From: Kitasatospora arboriphila
GTDB taxonomy: Bacteria; Actinomycetota; Actinomycetes; Mycobacteriales; Mycobacteriaceae
Length of the DNA: 64,000 bases
Assembly: GCF_000717275.1 (NCBI RefSeq)
Contig: NZ_JNYV01000001.1
Location: 186,001 to 250,000 of the forward strand
Direction: 5' to 3'
How positions within the stretch are numbered: position 1 is the first letter of the stretch; every line of letters begins with the position of its first letter. Below are positions 42,195-51,030 of the stretch, in pieces. The position numbers and the translations under genes were made by a program. The notes beneath the pieces were generated by a model. It made no database searches and had not been told where the DNA came from. It saw only the letters and a list, made by a program, of their open reading frames with translations.

Positions 42195-42584
42195 TCATTT
42201 GTCGGCGCGCGTATCCCGTCTCAACGGGTGGTCTGCGGGTACCTCGACGATGATGATCTTCAGTCCGTCCGGGTCGGCGATGTGCATCTCCACCAGTCCC
42301 CACGGCTCGGTGCGGGCTTCGCGGAGGATCGCCACGCCCCGACCTTCCAACTCCGACCGCGTGCCGGCGATGTCGCGGACCTGCAACCACAGGACGCAGC
42401 CTGGTGACGGCTTGTCGCCACCGCCCATGTGTGCCGCGACTTCGATGAGGGCGCTACCCGCGTGGAAGACGACGCCGCCGGGGTACTCCCGTGCGATCGC
42501 CAGACCAAGCTGATCCCGGTAGAAGCGGACAGCCGCTTCGGGGTCGGACGGCTGCACGATGACTCGAGCGCTGAGTACCTCCAT
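42195..42584 (-). CDS. Glyoxalase/bleomycin-resistance (VOC) fold protein
   Basis: A 129-residue single VOC domain: ARVIVQPSDPEAAVRFYRDQ, GVVFHAGSALIEVAAHMG, VLWLQVRDIAGTRSELEGRG and the terminal IADPDGLKIIIVEVP with metal-ligand Glu. Unlike the VOC gene at 21761, it carries a full first-repeat strand AHMGGG. Stands alone between the oxidase operon and the Pro-rich mini-gene. Function unknown. Confidence 0.85.
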   Translation of the reverse strand: MEVLSARVIVQPSDPEAAVRFYRDQLGLAIAREYPGGVVFHAGSALIEVAAHMGGGDKPSPGCVLWLQVRDIAGTRSELEGRGVAILREARTEPWGLVEMHIADPDGLKIIIVEVPADHPLRRDTRADK

Positions 42585-42733
42585 GGGTCATGTCTACCGG
42601 ACCGTACCGGCCCCCCGAATGGTGCATGCCCCGATGGCGATGGACGGGGCTGGTATTGATGGAAGGGTGAGACAAACGGGCGAAGCAACGTTGTGTTCGT
42701 CCGACCTATCGAACAACCATGAGGAGTCCGACC

Positions 42734-42904
42734 ATGGGACAACCGATTCCCGCCCCGGACCGACCGATTCCCGAACCGGGGACCGAGCCGCCCACACCCC
42801 CGGTGCCGTCGCCCGAACCCCCGCTTCCGACACCGGACCCGGTGCCGTCTCCCTCGCCGCAGCCGCCGAATCCCGATCCATCCCCGGGTCCGACGATCAT
42901 CTGA
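42734..42904 (+). CDS. Proline-rich mini-protein, 56 residues
   Basis: About 45 percent proline: MGQPIPAPDRPIPEPGTEPP, PTPPVPSPEPPLPTPDPVPS, ending PNPDPSPGPTII. AGGAG lies 7 bases before the ATG at 42734, favouring it over the ATG at 42719. Such a chain would be an extended, unfolded polyproline helix; no signal or membrane segment is visible. Similar short PxPxP proteins occur in related actinobacteria as unknowns. Convergent with the PAP2-kinase gene. Confidence 0.6.
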   Translation: MGQPIPAPDRPIPEPGTEPPTPPVPSPEPPLPTPDPVPSPSPQPPNPDPSPGPTII

Positions 42905-42943
42905 ACGGCAGATCGGACCGTCCGGTCCGTACGTTGAGCCCGG

Positions 42944-44329
42944 TCAGCGGTAGACGGTGAGCGCCAGCGGATCCAGGTCCAGATCGATGTGATCGACCGG
43001 TCCGGTGACCTCGCCGTCGTGGGCGGTGAGGATCGGCCCGGTGTGGGACTCGATCACCAGATGATCGGCTTGGATCGCGCCGAGCACCCGAGCCCGCTCG
43101 ACCGTTCCGAACAGTGATGCGGCGATGGCAGTCGTACGCCCGAGACGGCGGTCGGCCCGGAGGTATTGGACGTCCAGGACGCCGTCGGCAAGGCTCGATC
43201 GATTCGACGGGGTGAGTCCGCGCGGTCGGTATTCACCGTTCCCGATGAAAATCGCCCAGACCGAGCGGCGCTTGCCGTTGATGACGAGATCAAGCGGTTT
43301 GTGGCCGCGTAACGCCCGAAACAAGGCCACGGCGGCGGCGGGCCATTTGCCGATCCGGCGCTCCAACCGCTCACGAAGCCGCACCATCTCCGGATATCCA
43401 CCCAGGCCCGCGGTGTTCAGGAACAGGCAGCCATTGATTCGTCCGACATCGACCGTGCCTGCCGAGCCGGCGACCACTGCCCTTGCGGTATCGGCGTACG
43501 TCTCGAGGCTCAGCGCGCGAGCAAAATGGTTCAGGGTGCCGGCCGGAAACACCGCGAGAGGGAGATCTCTGTCGATGGCTATTTGCGCCACGGTGGCGGC
43601 CGTTCCGTCTCCCCCGGCCACTCCCAGCGCCCGGGAGTCGTCTGAAATCTGTTCGTCAAGAGAGTAATCGGGATCCCAGTGCACGATTTTCGCATCAGGC
43701 AAGAGAGCGAGGATGCGAGTGTCGGCACCTGCCGATGACCCGGATTCCGAATTGAGGACAACGGTCAGCCCCGCACCTCGCGGGAGCGCAGGAGCCGACC
43801 CGGGACCCGTCTGCGCAGCTGTGGTGGGGACCGCCGGCCACAAGCGCTGACCGGCCAGGGCGACACCGCCACCGATGGCCGCCCCGGCGATCACGTCACT
43901 CGGGTAGTGGACGCCGACATGCACACGTGAGTATCCGACCGCGGCTGCCAGCGGGAACAGCACGGCAGCGGTCCGGGGGCGCTCGAGTGCGGCGCCGACG
44001 GCGAACGCTGCGGCCGAAGCGCTGTGGCCGCTGGGAAACGACGACGTCCACGGCATCCGAACCAGCGGATGCGGATGGGCGGGGTCCAACGTCGGCCTTC
44101 GCCGCCCGATCATTGGTTTGAGAACGGTGTTGGACACCAGACTTGCGCCGGCAAGCGAGCCGAGGCCGCGCAGACCTGCGCGCCTCTGTCGTTTTCCGAT
44201 AAGCGACATCACCACCGCGATGGTCATCCACAACTTGCCGTGATTGGCCGCCAGGGTGAGCTGTCGCAGAGCGGTGTCAGACCAACTGGGGGCGATCACC
44301 GTACGCCTTGCGTCTTTGGGTGAGAGCAC
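42944..44329 (-). CDS. PAP2 phosphatase fused to diacylglycerol-kinase-like domain
   Basis: A 461-residue two-domain lipid enzyme. Residues ~20-165 are a PAP2 phosphatase with KPMIGRRRP (71-79), PSGHS (99-103) and SRVHVGVHYPSD (134-145), spanning the membrane. Residues ~185-461 are a DAGK-catalytic-type lipid kinase with GGDGT (239-243), PAGTLNHFAR and a C-terminal beta sheet. One half removes and the other adds a phosphate on lipid, so the fusion could interconvert a lipid and its phosphate, such as a polyprenyl or phosphatidate. The direction of flow is unknown. Confidence 0.88.
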   Translation of the reverse strand: MLSPKDARRTVIAPSWSDTALRQLTLAANHGKLWMTIAVVMSLIGKRQRRAGLRGLGSLAGASLVSNTVLKPMIGRRRPTLDPAHPHPLVRMPWTSSFPSGHSASAAAFAVGAALERPRTAAVLFPLAAAVGYSRVHVGVHYPSDVIAGAAIGGGVALAGQRLWPAVPTTAAQTGPGSAPALPRGAGLTVVLNSESGSSAGADTRILALLPDAKIVHWDPDYSLDEQISDDSRALGVAGGDGTAATVAQIAIDRDLPLAVFPAGTLNHFARALSLETYADTARAVVAGSAGTVDVGRINGCLFLNTAGLGGYPEMVRLRERLERRIGKWPAAAVALFRALRGHKPLDLVINGKRRSVWAIFIGNGEYRPRGLTPSNRSSLADGVLDVQYLRADRRLGRTTAIAASLFGTVERARVLGAIQADHLVIESHTGPILTAHDGEVTGPVDHIDLDLDPLALTVYR

Positions 44330-44391
44330 CCTCGGAGTCTATGGCGCTGTCGGGCAATCGCAATGTTTTCGCCGGTTGCGTATTCAGGCGG

Positions 44392-45225
44392 TCAACGCGA
44401 CAAGTCGGCCGAGTCGTCGTACCTGGGCAGGACTTCGTACACCACCAAGTCCTTTGGTGTTCCTTTTGCCCGAAACCGTCTGCGCCGCTTGATGTACTTG
44501 GACTGGTCGGTTGCTGCGAGTGTTGCCTCTGTGGCGAGCACCTCGCCGCCGGACGCCGCGTCGGCGACACGGGCGGCGATGTTCACGTCGACGCCCAAGT
44601 AGTCGTCGCCGACGTGGCGTGGCTCGCCGGTATGCAGGCCGGCGCGCAAGGCCGGGCGATATCCGTCCAACGTGATGGCGCTGACGGCAAGGCCCGCCTC
44701 ATGTGCGGCTTCGATCGCCTCGGCACCGTCGGCGAACACCGCCATGAGACCGTCGCCGAGGTGCTTTGTGACGATGCCGCCCCGCCGCTTGATGACTGCC
44801 GCGCTGGCGTCGTTGACCTGACGCAGGAGTTCGAGCACGGCATCGTCACCCGCACCCAGCGCCCACGTCGAGAATCCGACGAGGTCGGTGAAAAGAATGG
44901 TGACCGGGCCATCGGATCGTGGTTTCCCGCTGCGGCGGCGGGTCACGATCGCCTGCCACGACTCGACGGCTGCCAGTGCCAACTCGCGGGTTGCACTGGC
45001 CCGCTCCCCGCGCGCCTGCGCGATCAGACTGGCAACTCGTTCCGAGTGCCTGAGCCGAGCAGGGTCCACGTCGGGACTGGCACCGGGTACCGCTCGGCGT
45101 GCGGCACGCGCGACGCGGAGGACGTTGTCGTTACTGTCGGCGCGAGACAAGAAGTCGGCAACCCGCCCTATGGACGGTCGCTGCCCTTCATGGCGGTCGC
45201 TGCCGCGGTTGTTGGCCTTACTCAC
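44392..45225 (-). CDS. Class III adenylate cyclase
   Basis: A 277-residue cytoplasmic cyclase making cAMP. The catalytic domain spans ~105-250: metal Asp in FTDLVGFS, second Asp in HLGDGLMAVF, the adenine-selecting Lys in TKHLGDG, and the transition-state Asn/Arg in GVDVNIAARVAD. A ~100-residue N-terminal region (SIGRVADFLSRADSNDNVLR) precedes it with no membrane helix. The GTG at 45225 (VSKANNRG) is preferred; longer frames are non-coding. Effector of cAMP is not in this window. Confidence 0.87.
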   Translation of the reverse strand: MSKANNRGSDRHEGQRPSIGRVADFLSRADSNDNVLRVARAARRAVPGASPDVDPARLRHSERVASLIAQARGERASATRELALAAVESWQAIVTRRRSGKPRSDGPVTILFTDLVGFSTWALGAGDDAVLELLRQVNDASAAVIKRRGGIVTKHLGDGLMAVFADGAEAIEAAHEAGLAVSAITLDGYRPALRAGLHTGEPRHVGDDYLGVDVNIAARVADAASGGEVLATEATLAATDQSKYIKRRRRFRAKGTPKDLVVYEVLPRYDDSADLSR

Positions 45226-45251
45226 AGCTCGAAGTCTAGGTGCACCGGGTC

Positions 45252-46490
45252 CTAGGCCACCTTCACCTTTGACTCGCGCAATTCTCGCAGAGCGGTTCTC
45301 AGACCGCGCCGAGAGCCTGTCTGGGCATCGGAGGTGAACCCGGAGTGCATGCCTTCGCGGATGTTGAACCGGAGTTCTGAGGCCGTTTCCGGTGCGTCGT
45401 CCGCGCTGGCAGACAGCAGTGCATTGGGCAGCGCAAGTTTCGCGATGGTCCGGAAGGTCAGCATGTACTGGTGCCACAAGGTCCCGGTGGTGTACGGCAG
45501 GTCGTACTTGTCACAGAGCTCGCGGACCCGGACGCCGATCTCTTCGTACCGATTGCTGGGGAGGTCGGGGAACAGGTGGTGCTCGATCTGGTGACTGAGA
45601 TTGCCACTCATGAATCGCATCAAGGTGCCGGCCCTGAAGTTGGCGGAGCCGAGCATTTGGCGCAGGTACCACCGCGCCTGGTCCTCGTTTTCGTACTCCT
45701 GCACGGTGAACTTCTCGGCCCCGTCAGGGAAGTGACCACAGAAGATGACCGCATAGGTCCAGTAGTTGCGGATGAAGTTGGCGGTGACATTGGCTGCGAT
45801 CGTGTGTTTCCAGTTCGGTCCGCTCAACGCCGGGAAGATCAGATAGTCCTTGGCCGCTTGTTTCCCGACCTTGCGTCCGATCACCCGGAGGTCACGACCC
45901 ACCTCGCGCAGGCTCTTCTCGCGTTTGCGAACCTTCTCGGTCTCGACATGATGTAGCGCGACACCGTACTCGAAGAATGTGCCGAGAACGAGGTTGTACA
46001 CCGGGTTTCCGATGTTCCACCACTCCCACGGTTGGTCACGGGTGACCCGAAGGATCCCGTAGCCCACGTCGTCATCCATCCCCACGATGTTCGTGTACTT
46101 GTGATGGATGAAGTTGTGTGAGTGCTTCCATTGACTGCTCGGGCAGGTGGTGTCCCACTCCCACGATGACGAGTGGATTTCCGGGTCGTTCATCCAGTCC
46201 CACTGCCCGTGCATCACGTTGTGCCCGAGTTCCATGTTCTCGATGATCTTCGCCAAACCGAGCATCACGGTGCCCGCGGCCCACGCCGGCTTCCTGTTGC
46301 TCGCGAAGAGCATCGCCCGCCCACCGACGGCCAGTCCACGCTGGATGGCGATCGCGCGACGGATGTAGCGAGCGTCGGCCTCCCCGCGAGACTCCTCGAT
46401 GTCTCGCCGGATGGCGTCCAACTCCGCGCCCAGCGCGTCGACGTCGGCTTCTGTCAGGTGTGCGTATCGGTCGATATCGGTGATCGCCAC
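45252..46490 (-). CDS. desA3: Membrane acyl-CoA (stearoyl) desaturase, DesA3-like
   Basis: A 412-residue di-iron membrane desaturase that places a double bond in a saturated acyl chain, as DesA3 makes oleoyl-CoA. The three His boxes are present: GHNVMH (89-94), HSHNFIHHKYTN (123-134) and HQIEHHLFP. The GTG at 46490 follows a GGAGG site. The gene follows the reductase by 35 bp, the order of M. tuberculosis Rv3230c-Rv3229c, so electrons come from that partner. Likely regulated through the inverted repeat at 47713-47728. Confidence 0.9.
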   Translation of the reverse strand: MAITDIDRYAHLTEADVDALGAELDAIRRDIEESRGEADARYIRRAIAIQRGLAVGGRAMLFASNRKPAWAAGTVMLGLAKIIENMELGHNVMHGQWDWMNDPEIHSSSWEWDTTCPSSQWKHSHNFIHHKYTNIVGMDDDVGYGILRVTRDQPWEWWNIGNPVYNLVLGTFFEYGVALHHVETEKVRKREKSLREVGRDLRVIGRKVGKQAAKDYLIFPALSGPNWKHTIAANVTANFIRNYWTYAVIFCGHFPDGAEKFTVQEYENEDQARWYLRQMLGSANFRAGTLMRFMSGNLSHQIEHHLFPDLPSNRYEEIGVRVRELCDKYDLPYTTGTLWHQYMLTFRTIAKLALPNALLSASADDAPETASELRFNIREGMHSGFTSDAQTGSRRGLRTALRELRESKVKVA

Positions 46491-46525
46491 TGGTGGGATA
46501 CCTCCTGTTGGTCTGGATGTGCAGG

Positions 46526-47635
46526 TCAGAGGTCGAGCGTGCATTCACCGGTGACCGTGCTGATGCACGTCTGGATCCGGTCCCCCTCTCGACGCTCATC
46601 TCCTGAGCGCAGATCCCGTACGTAGCCGCTGCTGAGCGGGACCACGCACGACTGGCAGATGCCCATTCGGCAGCCAAACGGCATCTGGATGTCCAGGCCT
46701 TCCCCGGCTTCGAGAAGAGTTGTCGCGCCGTCGATTTCGGCGGTCTTGCCGGATTTGGCGAAGGTGACCGTGCCGCCCTCGCCGCCCTTGTCGGTGCGGG
46801 CGATCGCAAAACGCTCGATGTGGAGATGGTCTGAGCGGCCGGCTTCTTCCCAGACCTGTTCGGCAACGTCGAGCATTGCAACGGGCCCGCAGGCCCAGAC
46901 CTCGCGGTCACGCCAGTCGGGAACCAGCGGGGTGAGGTCGGTGAGGTCGACCTTGCCGTTCTCCCTGGTGAACTGCATCGTCAGTTTGTAGGTCGGCGAA
47001 TTCTCCTGCAGTGCAACGAGTTCTGCGTGGAAGATTACACTCTCGCGGTCCGGCGCGGAGTGAACGTGGGCGACGTCCGGCATGTCCCCTCGGTGCTGTA
47101 GCGCCCGCAACATCGCCATCACGGGTGTGACGCCGGAGCCGGCGGTGACGAAGAGGATCTTCTGCGGCGGCGGATTGGGTAGCGAGAAGTCACCTTTGGG
47201 TGCTGCCAGGCGAATCACGGTGCCAGGCGAGACACCATCGACCAGATGGCTGGACAAGAAGCCATCGGGATTGGCCTTGATGGTCACCGAGATCACCTTG
47301 GCGTCACCGGCGATCGAGGTCAGCGAGTAGGAACGCCAGTGCCAACGGCCTTCGACCTGCAATCCGATGCCGACGTACTGCCCGGGGCTATATCGGTGAC
47401 TGAAACCCCAGCCGGTCTCTATGTCGACGGTGGCTGTGTCGTCGGTTTCCTTGCGAACGGCCACGATTCGACCACGCAGTTCCCGAGCCGACCACAACGG
47501 ATTGAGCAGATGCAGGTAGTCATCGGGCAACAGCGGTGTGGTGGCACGCGCCACCAACCCGCGTAAAACGTTCACCTGGGGCTTGGTCGCCTCGACCTCG
47601 GCCGCCGGTCGCTTACTCCACTTCAGCAGATCCAC
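46526..47635 (-). CDS. Ferredoxin-fused oxidoreductase, Rv3230c-like desaturase partner
   Basis: A 369-residue electron-transfer protein. It begins with an FAD-binding barrel (SPGQYVGIGLQVEGRWHWRS, YSLTS), followed by an NAD(P)H domain (LFVTAGSGVTPVMAMLRALQ) and a C-terminal plant-type [2Fe-2S] ferredoxin domain (PFGCRMGICQSCVVPLSSGY). This order matches Rv3230c, which delivers electrons to DesA3. Start GTG 47635 is chosen for GGAG 5 bases upstream; longer starts (up to 47728) run into an inverted repeat. Co-transcribed with the desaturase. Confidence 0.9.
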   Translation of the reverse strand: MDLLKWSKRPAAEVEATKPQVNVLRGLVARATTPLLPDDYLHLLNPLWSARELRGRIVAVRKETDDTATVDIETGWGFSHRYSPGQYVGIGLQVEGRWHWRSYSLTSIAGDAKVISVTIKANPDGFLSSHLVDGVSPGTVIRLAAPKGDFSLPNPPPQKILFVTAGSGVTPVMAMLRALQHRGDMPDVAHVHSAPDRESVIFHAELVALQENSPTYKLTMQFTRENGKVDLTDLTPLVPDWRDREVWACGPVAMLDVAEQVWEEAGRSDHLHIERFAIARTDKGGEGGTVTFAKSGKTAEIDGATTLLEAGEGLDIQMPFGCRMGICQSCVVPLSSGYVRDLRSGDERREGDRIQTCISTVTGECTLDL

Positions 47636-47712
47636 ATGCACTCCGTTCGCAGGCACGGTGTCGCGGCGGAGGCTGAGAGCTAGATTGGCCGCGACGGTGC
47701 AATGTGATTCGA

Positions 47713-47728
47713 GTGTACACATGTACAC
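47713..47728. promoter_or_regulatory. Inverted repeat upstream of the desaturase operon
   Basis: Perfect arms GTGTACA/TGTACAC with a CA spacer, about 80 bp before the reductase start. It has TetR-operator shape; mycobacterial desA3 operons are under repressor control, so a lipid-responsive repressor is plausible. No regulator gene is adjacent. Confidence 0.5.
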
Positions 47729-47735
47729 CGTGCGA

Positions 47736-47776
47736 ACGGCCGTTTCGGATACCGGGCAGATATCCGAAACGGCCGT
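47736..47776 (-). terminator. Terminator of the TerC-like gene
   Basis: A perfect 16-bp stem (ACGGCCGTTTCGGATA and complement) with a 9-base loop, starting 12 bp after the TerC-like stop at 47789. It separates that gene from the desaturase promoter. No T-run. Confidence 0.8.
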
Positions 47777-47788
47777 GTACGGACGTGA

Positions 47789-48907
47789 CTACGTGGTGGT
47801 GACTGCGTTCTTTTCCGTTGCGTCTGTGGACGCTCCTCCGTCGCCGCCTTCACGCCTGTTCGCGAGAATGCTGGAGATGGCGGCGGCACCGATGAATGCG
47901 ACACCGACGAGACCGGTGATGACCTCATTGATGTGGTACTCGATGCTGACGAACAAGATGACCGCCAGTGCACCGATTGCCCAGTGCGCGCCGTGCTCGA
48001 GGTAACGGTATTCGGAGAGCGTTCCCGCTCGCACCAGGTAGACCGTGATGGAACGGACGAACATCGCACCGATGAAACCGAGACCCAGGGCGATGATGAT
48101 CGGATCCGCCGTGATCGCGAACGCACCGATGACGCCGTCGAACGAGAACGAGGCGTCGAGGACCTCGAGGTAGAGGAACAGGAAGAAGCCGGCCTTGCCG
48201 GTTGCCTTCACCAGCTGGGACGGGCCACCGTCCGCTGCCGCTTGATGTTCCTCATCGAACTGCTCGGTGTGGAACAACGATCCCAGACCGTCGACCGCGA
48301 TGTAGGTGATCATGCCCAGCACGCCGGCAACCATGATCGTGGACCGGTGCTCGTCGTCGGCGAGGAACTCGGCGACGAGGACCAGGGTGCCTCCGGCGAT
48401 GACCACTGCCAGTTGGTCGAGCTTGCCGAGTGTGGCCAGCGGCTTCTCGAGCCAGGACAGCCACGTGATCTCACGATCCGCGAGGATGAAGTTGAGGAAG
48501 AGCATGAAGAGGAACATGCCGCCGAATGCTGCGATCTGAGGATGCGCGGCGGTGAGTATCTCTTCGTAGGACTGCTGGCCAGAACCCTCCTCGGGGACGT
48601 TCATCGCCAGATCGAATGCATCGACGGGGTTGAGCCCGGCGGTGACCCAGACGATCACGAGCGGGAATGCCAGGCGCATGCCGAAGACGGCGATGAGGAT
48701 GCCGATGGTCAGGAAGATCTTCTGCCAGAACTCGCTCATTCGTTCCAGCACGGTGGCGTTGATGACCGCGTTGTCGAAGGACAGCGACACCTCGAGGATG
48801 CCGAGGATCGCGCATAGTGCGAGCGCCGTCCAGCCGCCGTAAAGGAACGCCACGACAAGCGAGACGAGCGTGACCACGATCGAGATCCCGAATACGCGGA
48901 TGACCAC
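47789..48907 (-). CDS. TerC-like integral membrane protein (DUF475 type)
   Basis: A 372-residue membrane protein with about eight or nine helices. Two internal repeats carry the family marks SLSFDNAVINA and DASFSFDGVIGA with buried Asp residues, as in TerC/Alx metal-linked proteins. TerC proteins are part of tellurite and metal-stress systems and are thought to anchor TerD complexes at the membrane or move metal. It lies downstream of terD on the same strand, separated by a hairpin (48936-48975), so each has its own expression. Long charged loop and tail (GGDGGASTDATEKNAV) face the cytoplasm. Confidence 0.9.
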   Translation of the reverse strand: MVIRVFGISIVVTLVSLVVAFLYGGWTALALCAILGILEVSLSFDNAVINATVLERMSEFWQKIFLTIGILIAVFGMRLAFPLVIVWVTAGLNPVDAFDLAMNVPEEGSGQQSYEEILTAAHPQIAAFGGMFLFMLFLNFILADREITWLSWLEKPLATLGKLDQLAVVIAGGTLVLVAEFLADDEHRSTIMVAGVLGMITYIAVDGLGSLFHTEQFDEEHQAAADGGPSQLVKATGKAGFFLFLYLEVLDASFSFDGVIGAFAITADPIIIALGLGFIGAMFVRSITVYLVRAGTLSEYRYLEHGAHWAIGALAVILFVSIEYHINEVITGLVGVAFIGAAAISSILANRREGGDGGASTDATEKNAVTTT

Positions 48908-48935
48908 GCGGACTCCTTCTTTTGTTACGTATGAA

Positions 48936-48975
48936 CGGCGCTATCGCGGACCCGTGGGGTTCCGCGATAGCGCCG
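48936..48975 (-). terminator. Terminator of terD
   Basis: Perfect 15-bp stem (CGGCGCTATCGCGGA and complement) with a 10-base loop, 35 bp after the terD stop at 49011 and before the TerC-like gene. No T-run. Confidence 0.78.
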
Positions 48976-49010
48976 GCGTGCAGACTCTGGCGTCGTTCTG
49001 GCCAGTCGAA

Positions 49011-49586
49011 CTAGACGTTGACACCGTAGTCGCGTGCGATTCCGGCCAGACCGGAGGCGTACCCCTGGCCGATTGCACGGAACTTCCACTCGGCCCCATT
49101 GCGGTACAGCTCGCCGAAGACCATGGCCGTCTCGGTGGACGCGTCCTCAGAGAGGTCGTAGCGGGCGAGTTCGTTTCCGTTGGCACGGTCGACAACGCGG
49201 ATGTAGGCGTTGCGAACCTGGCCGAAGGACTGCGAGCGGGCGTCGGCATCGTAGATGGAGACGGGGAAGATCACGGACTCGATGTTCGGGGGCATCGCAG
49301 CCAGATCGACGTTGATGACCTCGTCGTCACCCTCACCCTCACCGGTGGTGTTGTCACCGGTGTGCTCGATCGCACCGTCGGGCGAGCGCAGGTTGTTGAA
49401 GAACACGAAGTGCTGGTCCGAGACGACCTTCTTGTCGCCACCGGCGCCGATGGCGCTGGCATCGAGATCGAAGTCCGTGCCGGTGGTGGAACGGATGTCC
49501 CAGCCGAGTCCGACCGCGACTGCGGTCAGGTTCGGAGCCTCCTTGGTCAACGAGACGTTTCCACCCTTGCTCAAGCTGACGCCCAT
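49011..49586 (-). CDS. terD: TerD-family calcium-binding stress protein
   Basis: A 191-residue canonical Ter[21 protein letters not shown] start, DFDLDASA (38-45) and [13 protein letters not shown] (77-89), the two Ca2+-binding loops, then [16 protein letters not shown] and [20 protein letters not shown]. TerD proteins protect against tellurite and other stresses and form complexes near the membrane. The ATG at 49586 is the family start. It is divergent from the ter operon at 49816, so the 229-bp gap between holds promoters for both. Confidence 0.93.
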   Translation of the reverse strand: MGVSLSKGGNVSLTKEAPNLTAVAVGLGWDIRSTTGTDFDLDASAIGAGGDKKVVSDQHFVFFNNLRSPDGAIEHTGDNTTGEGEGDDEVINVDLAAMPPNIESVIFPVSIYDADARSQSFGQVRNAYIRVVDRANGNELARYDLSEDASTETAMVFGELYRNGAEWKFRAIGQGYASGLAGIARDYGVNV

Positions 49587-49815
49587 GTCAGTAACCCTTT
49601 CGTGAGGTTGTTCCAAAACTTCGTAGAAGCAGACCACGATGAGCGGGTCCCTCCGGAGCCGCTCCTTGTGAGTAACCGTACGTGAAAGTGGACATCGGCG
49701 GGAGTGTGAGGACCATTCACCGGAGCCGTTCGAATGACACGCCGGTGGGCACAACTGTCCTGGGATCGCGTTCGGCTCACCGGGTACCGGGCCCTGGTCC
49801 CAGTAGGATGCGGCT

Positions 49816-51030
49816 GTGGCCCGGGGCTGGTTTCGACGAGAAGACCGAAGCGTCGGTGGCAGGCCCACTGACGCCATCGACCGTGCGCGCAGCGACATGG
49901 TCAGTGCGTTTCTCCAACTCGATCAGCGCCTGTCCATCATCACCGACGGGGTCGAAGCTGCGGCGGCACTAGGCATGTCGGCCGAACTGGTCCGGGCGTT
50001 CGCTCCGGTTCGCGAGGCCTGTTACGAGACCATCAACGACTATCTGACAGTCAGCGGCCAGGATGCGGCCACCACCACACTCGGCGATGTGCAGCGCACG
50101 ATGACCCGGATCGTCGAAGCGATCCAGCTTCTCGACCGGTTCTACGAACGTAACTCCACCCAGATCGAACACGCCCGGATCTCGTACGCAGCGGTCCCCG
50201 ATGAAGCTGCCAGGGCCCGAACACAGTCAGATCAATTGCTTACCCGGCTGAGCACGCTCCCCGCCGACCAACTCTCGTATACGTCGGTCAAAACAGCTCG
50301 CGAACAACACGATCAAGCTCGATTGCAGCTGGAGGCGGCTCAACTCGAGGTGTCTGGAGGGGGCGGCGACCGGGCCGGCTTGAGGAACAGGGCTGCCGCT
50401 CTGGTCGCCGCCACCGAGAAGTTGGGTCAGGCGGTCGACCGTGCTCCGACGAGGGTCGGCGAGGCCACCGCTGCGCTCGCCTCGGTCCGGACGAGGCTGT
50501 CTGCGGTCCGAAACCGCAGCGCACGGATGCCCGAGGCGTACTCGGCACTGCTGCGGGAGTTCAGCGCGGCGTGTTCGAAGGACCTGATCGGCCACGACCA
50601 GCGCAGCGCTCGGGACATCGACGCGGCAGCGGCTGAAATCGACACCGCCGCAGAGAAAATGATGTCCGATCCGGAAGCCGCGTTGGCGGCGATCACCCGC
50701 GCTCGTTCGGCTCTGGCAAACGGCGAGCAACTGGTGGACGGCGTCACCGATCGATTGAATGAACTTCGCGTGGTCCAGAAGGATCCGCCGGCCGCGGCCG
50801 GTAGGGTTCGCTTCCAGATCCGAGACGCCCAACTCCTGGCGGTGAATCTCGGACTGGTCGAACAGTGGGGCTCGGTACTCGACGCCCAGGTCTTGCGCGT
50901 GGACCGGGCCGTTGCCACACTGACCGGGCGGCACCCCGACTACTGGGGCTATCTGGTGGACCTGCGAGCCATCTCCGACTTCGTGACCGGAGTCGTGAAC
51001 AAGATGAAGGACGAGGCGCGGCGTTCATGA
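49816..51030 (+). CDS. Ter-associated coiled-coil protein, unknown function
   Basis: A 404-residue, mostly helical protein. It has several predicted coiled-coil stretches (for example [20 protein letters not shown] and [20 protein letters not shown]) and no membrane helix. The start is a GTG behind TAGGA. It overlaps the CitE-like gene by 4 bp. In Ter-linked operons, proteins of this kind often act as scaffolds, but this one has no motif I recognise. First gene of the seven-gene unit, so it may be needed at higher amount. Confidence 0.75.
   Translation: MARGWFRREDRSVGGRPTDAIDRARSDMVSAFLQLDQRLSIITDGVEAAAALGMSAELVRAFAPVREACYETINDYLTVSGQDAATTTLGDVQRTMTRIVEAIQLLDRFYERNSTQIEHARISYAAVPDEAARARTQSDQLLTRLSTLPADQLSYTSVKTAREQHDQARLQLEAAQLEVSGGGGDRAGLRNRAAALVAATEKLGQAVDRAPTRVGEATAALASVRTRLSAVRNRSARMPEAYSALLREFSAACSKDLIGHDQRSARDIDAAAAEIDTAAEKMMSDPEAALAAITRARSALANGEQLVDGVTDRLNELRVVQKDPPAAAGRVRFQIRDAQLLAVNLGLVEQWGSVLDAQVLRVDRAVATLTGRHPDYWGYLVDLRAISDFVTGVVNKMKDEARRS

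Noticed and set aside
42914..42929. CGGACCG/CGGTCCG repeat after the Pro-rich gene as terminator
   Set aside because: Only 7-bp arms and a 2-base centre, too tight for a hairpin loop; could be coincidence.
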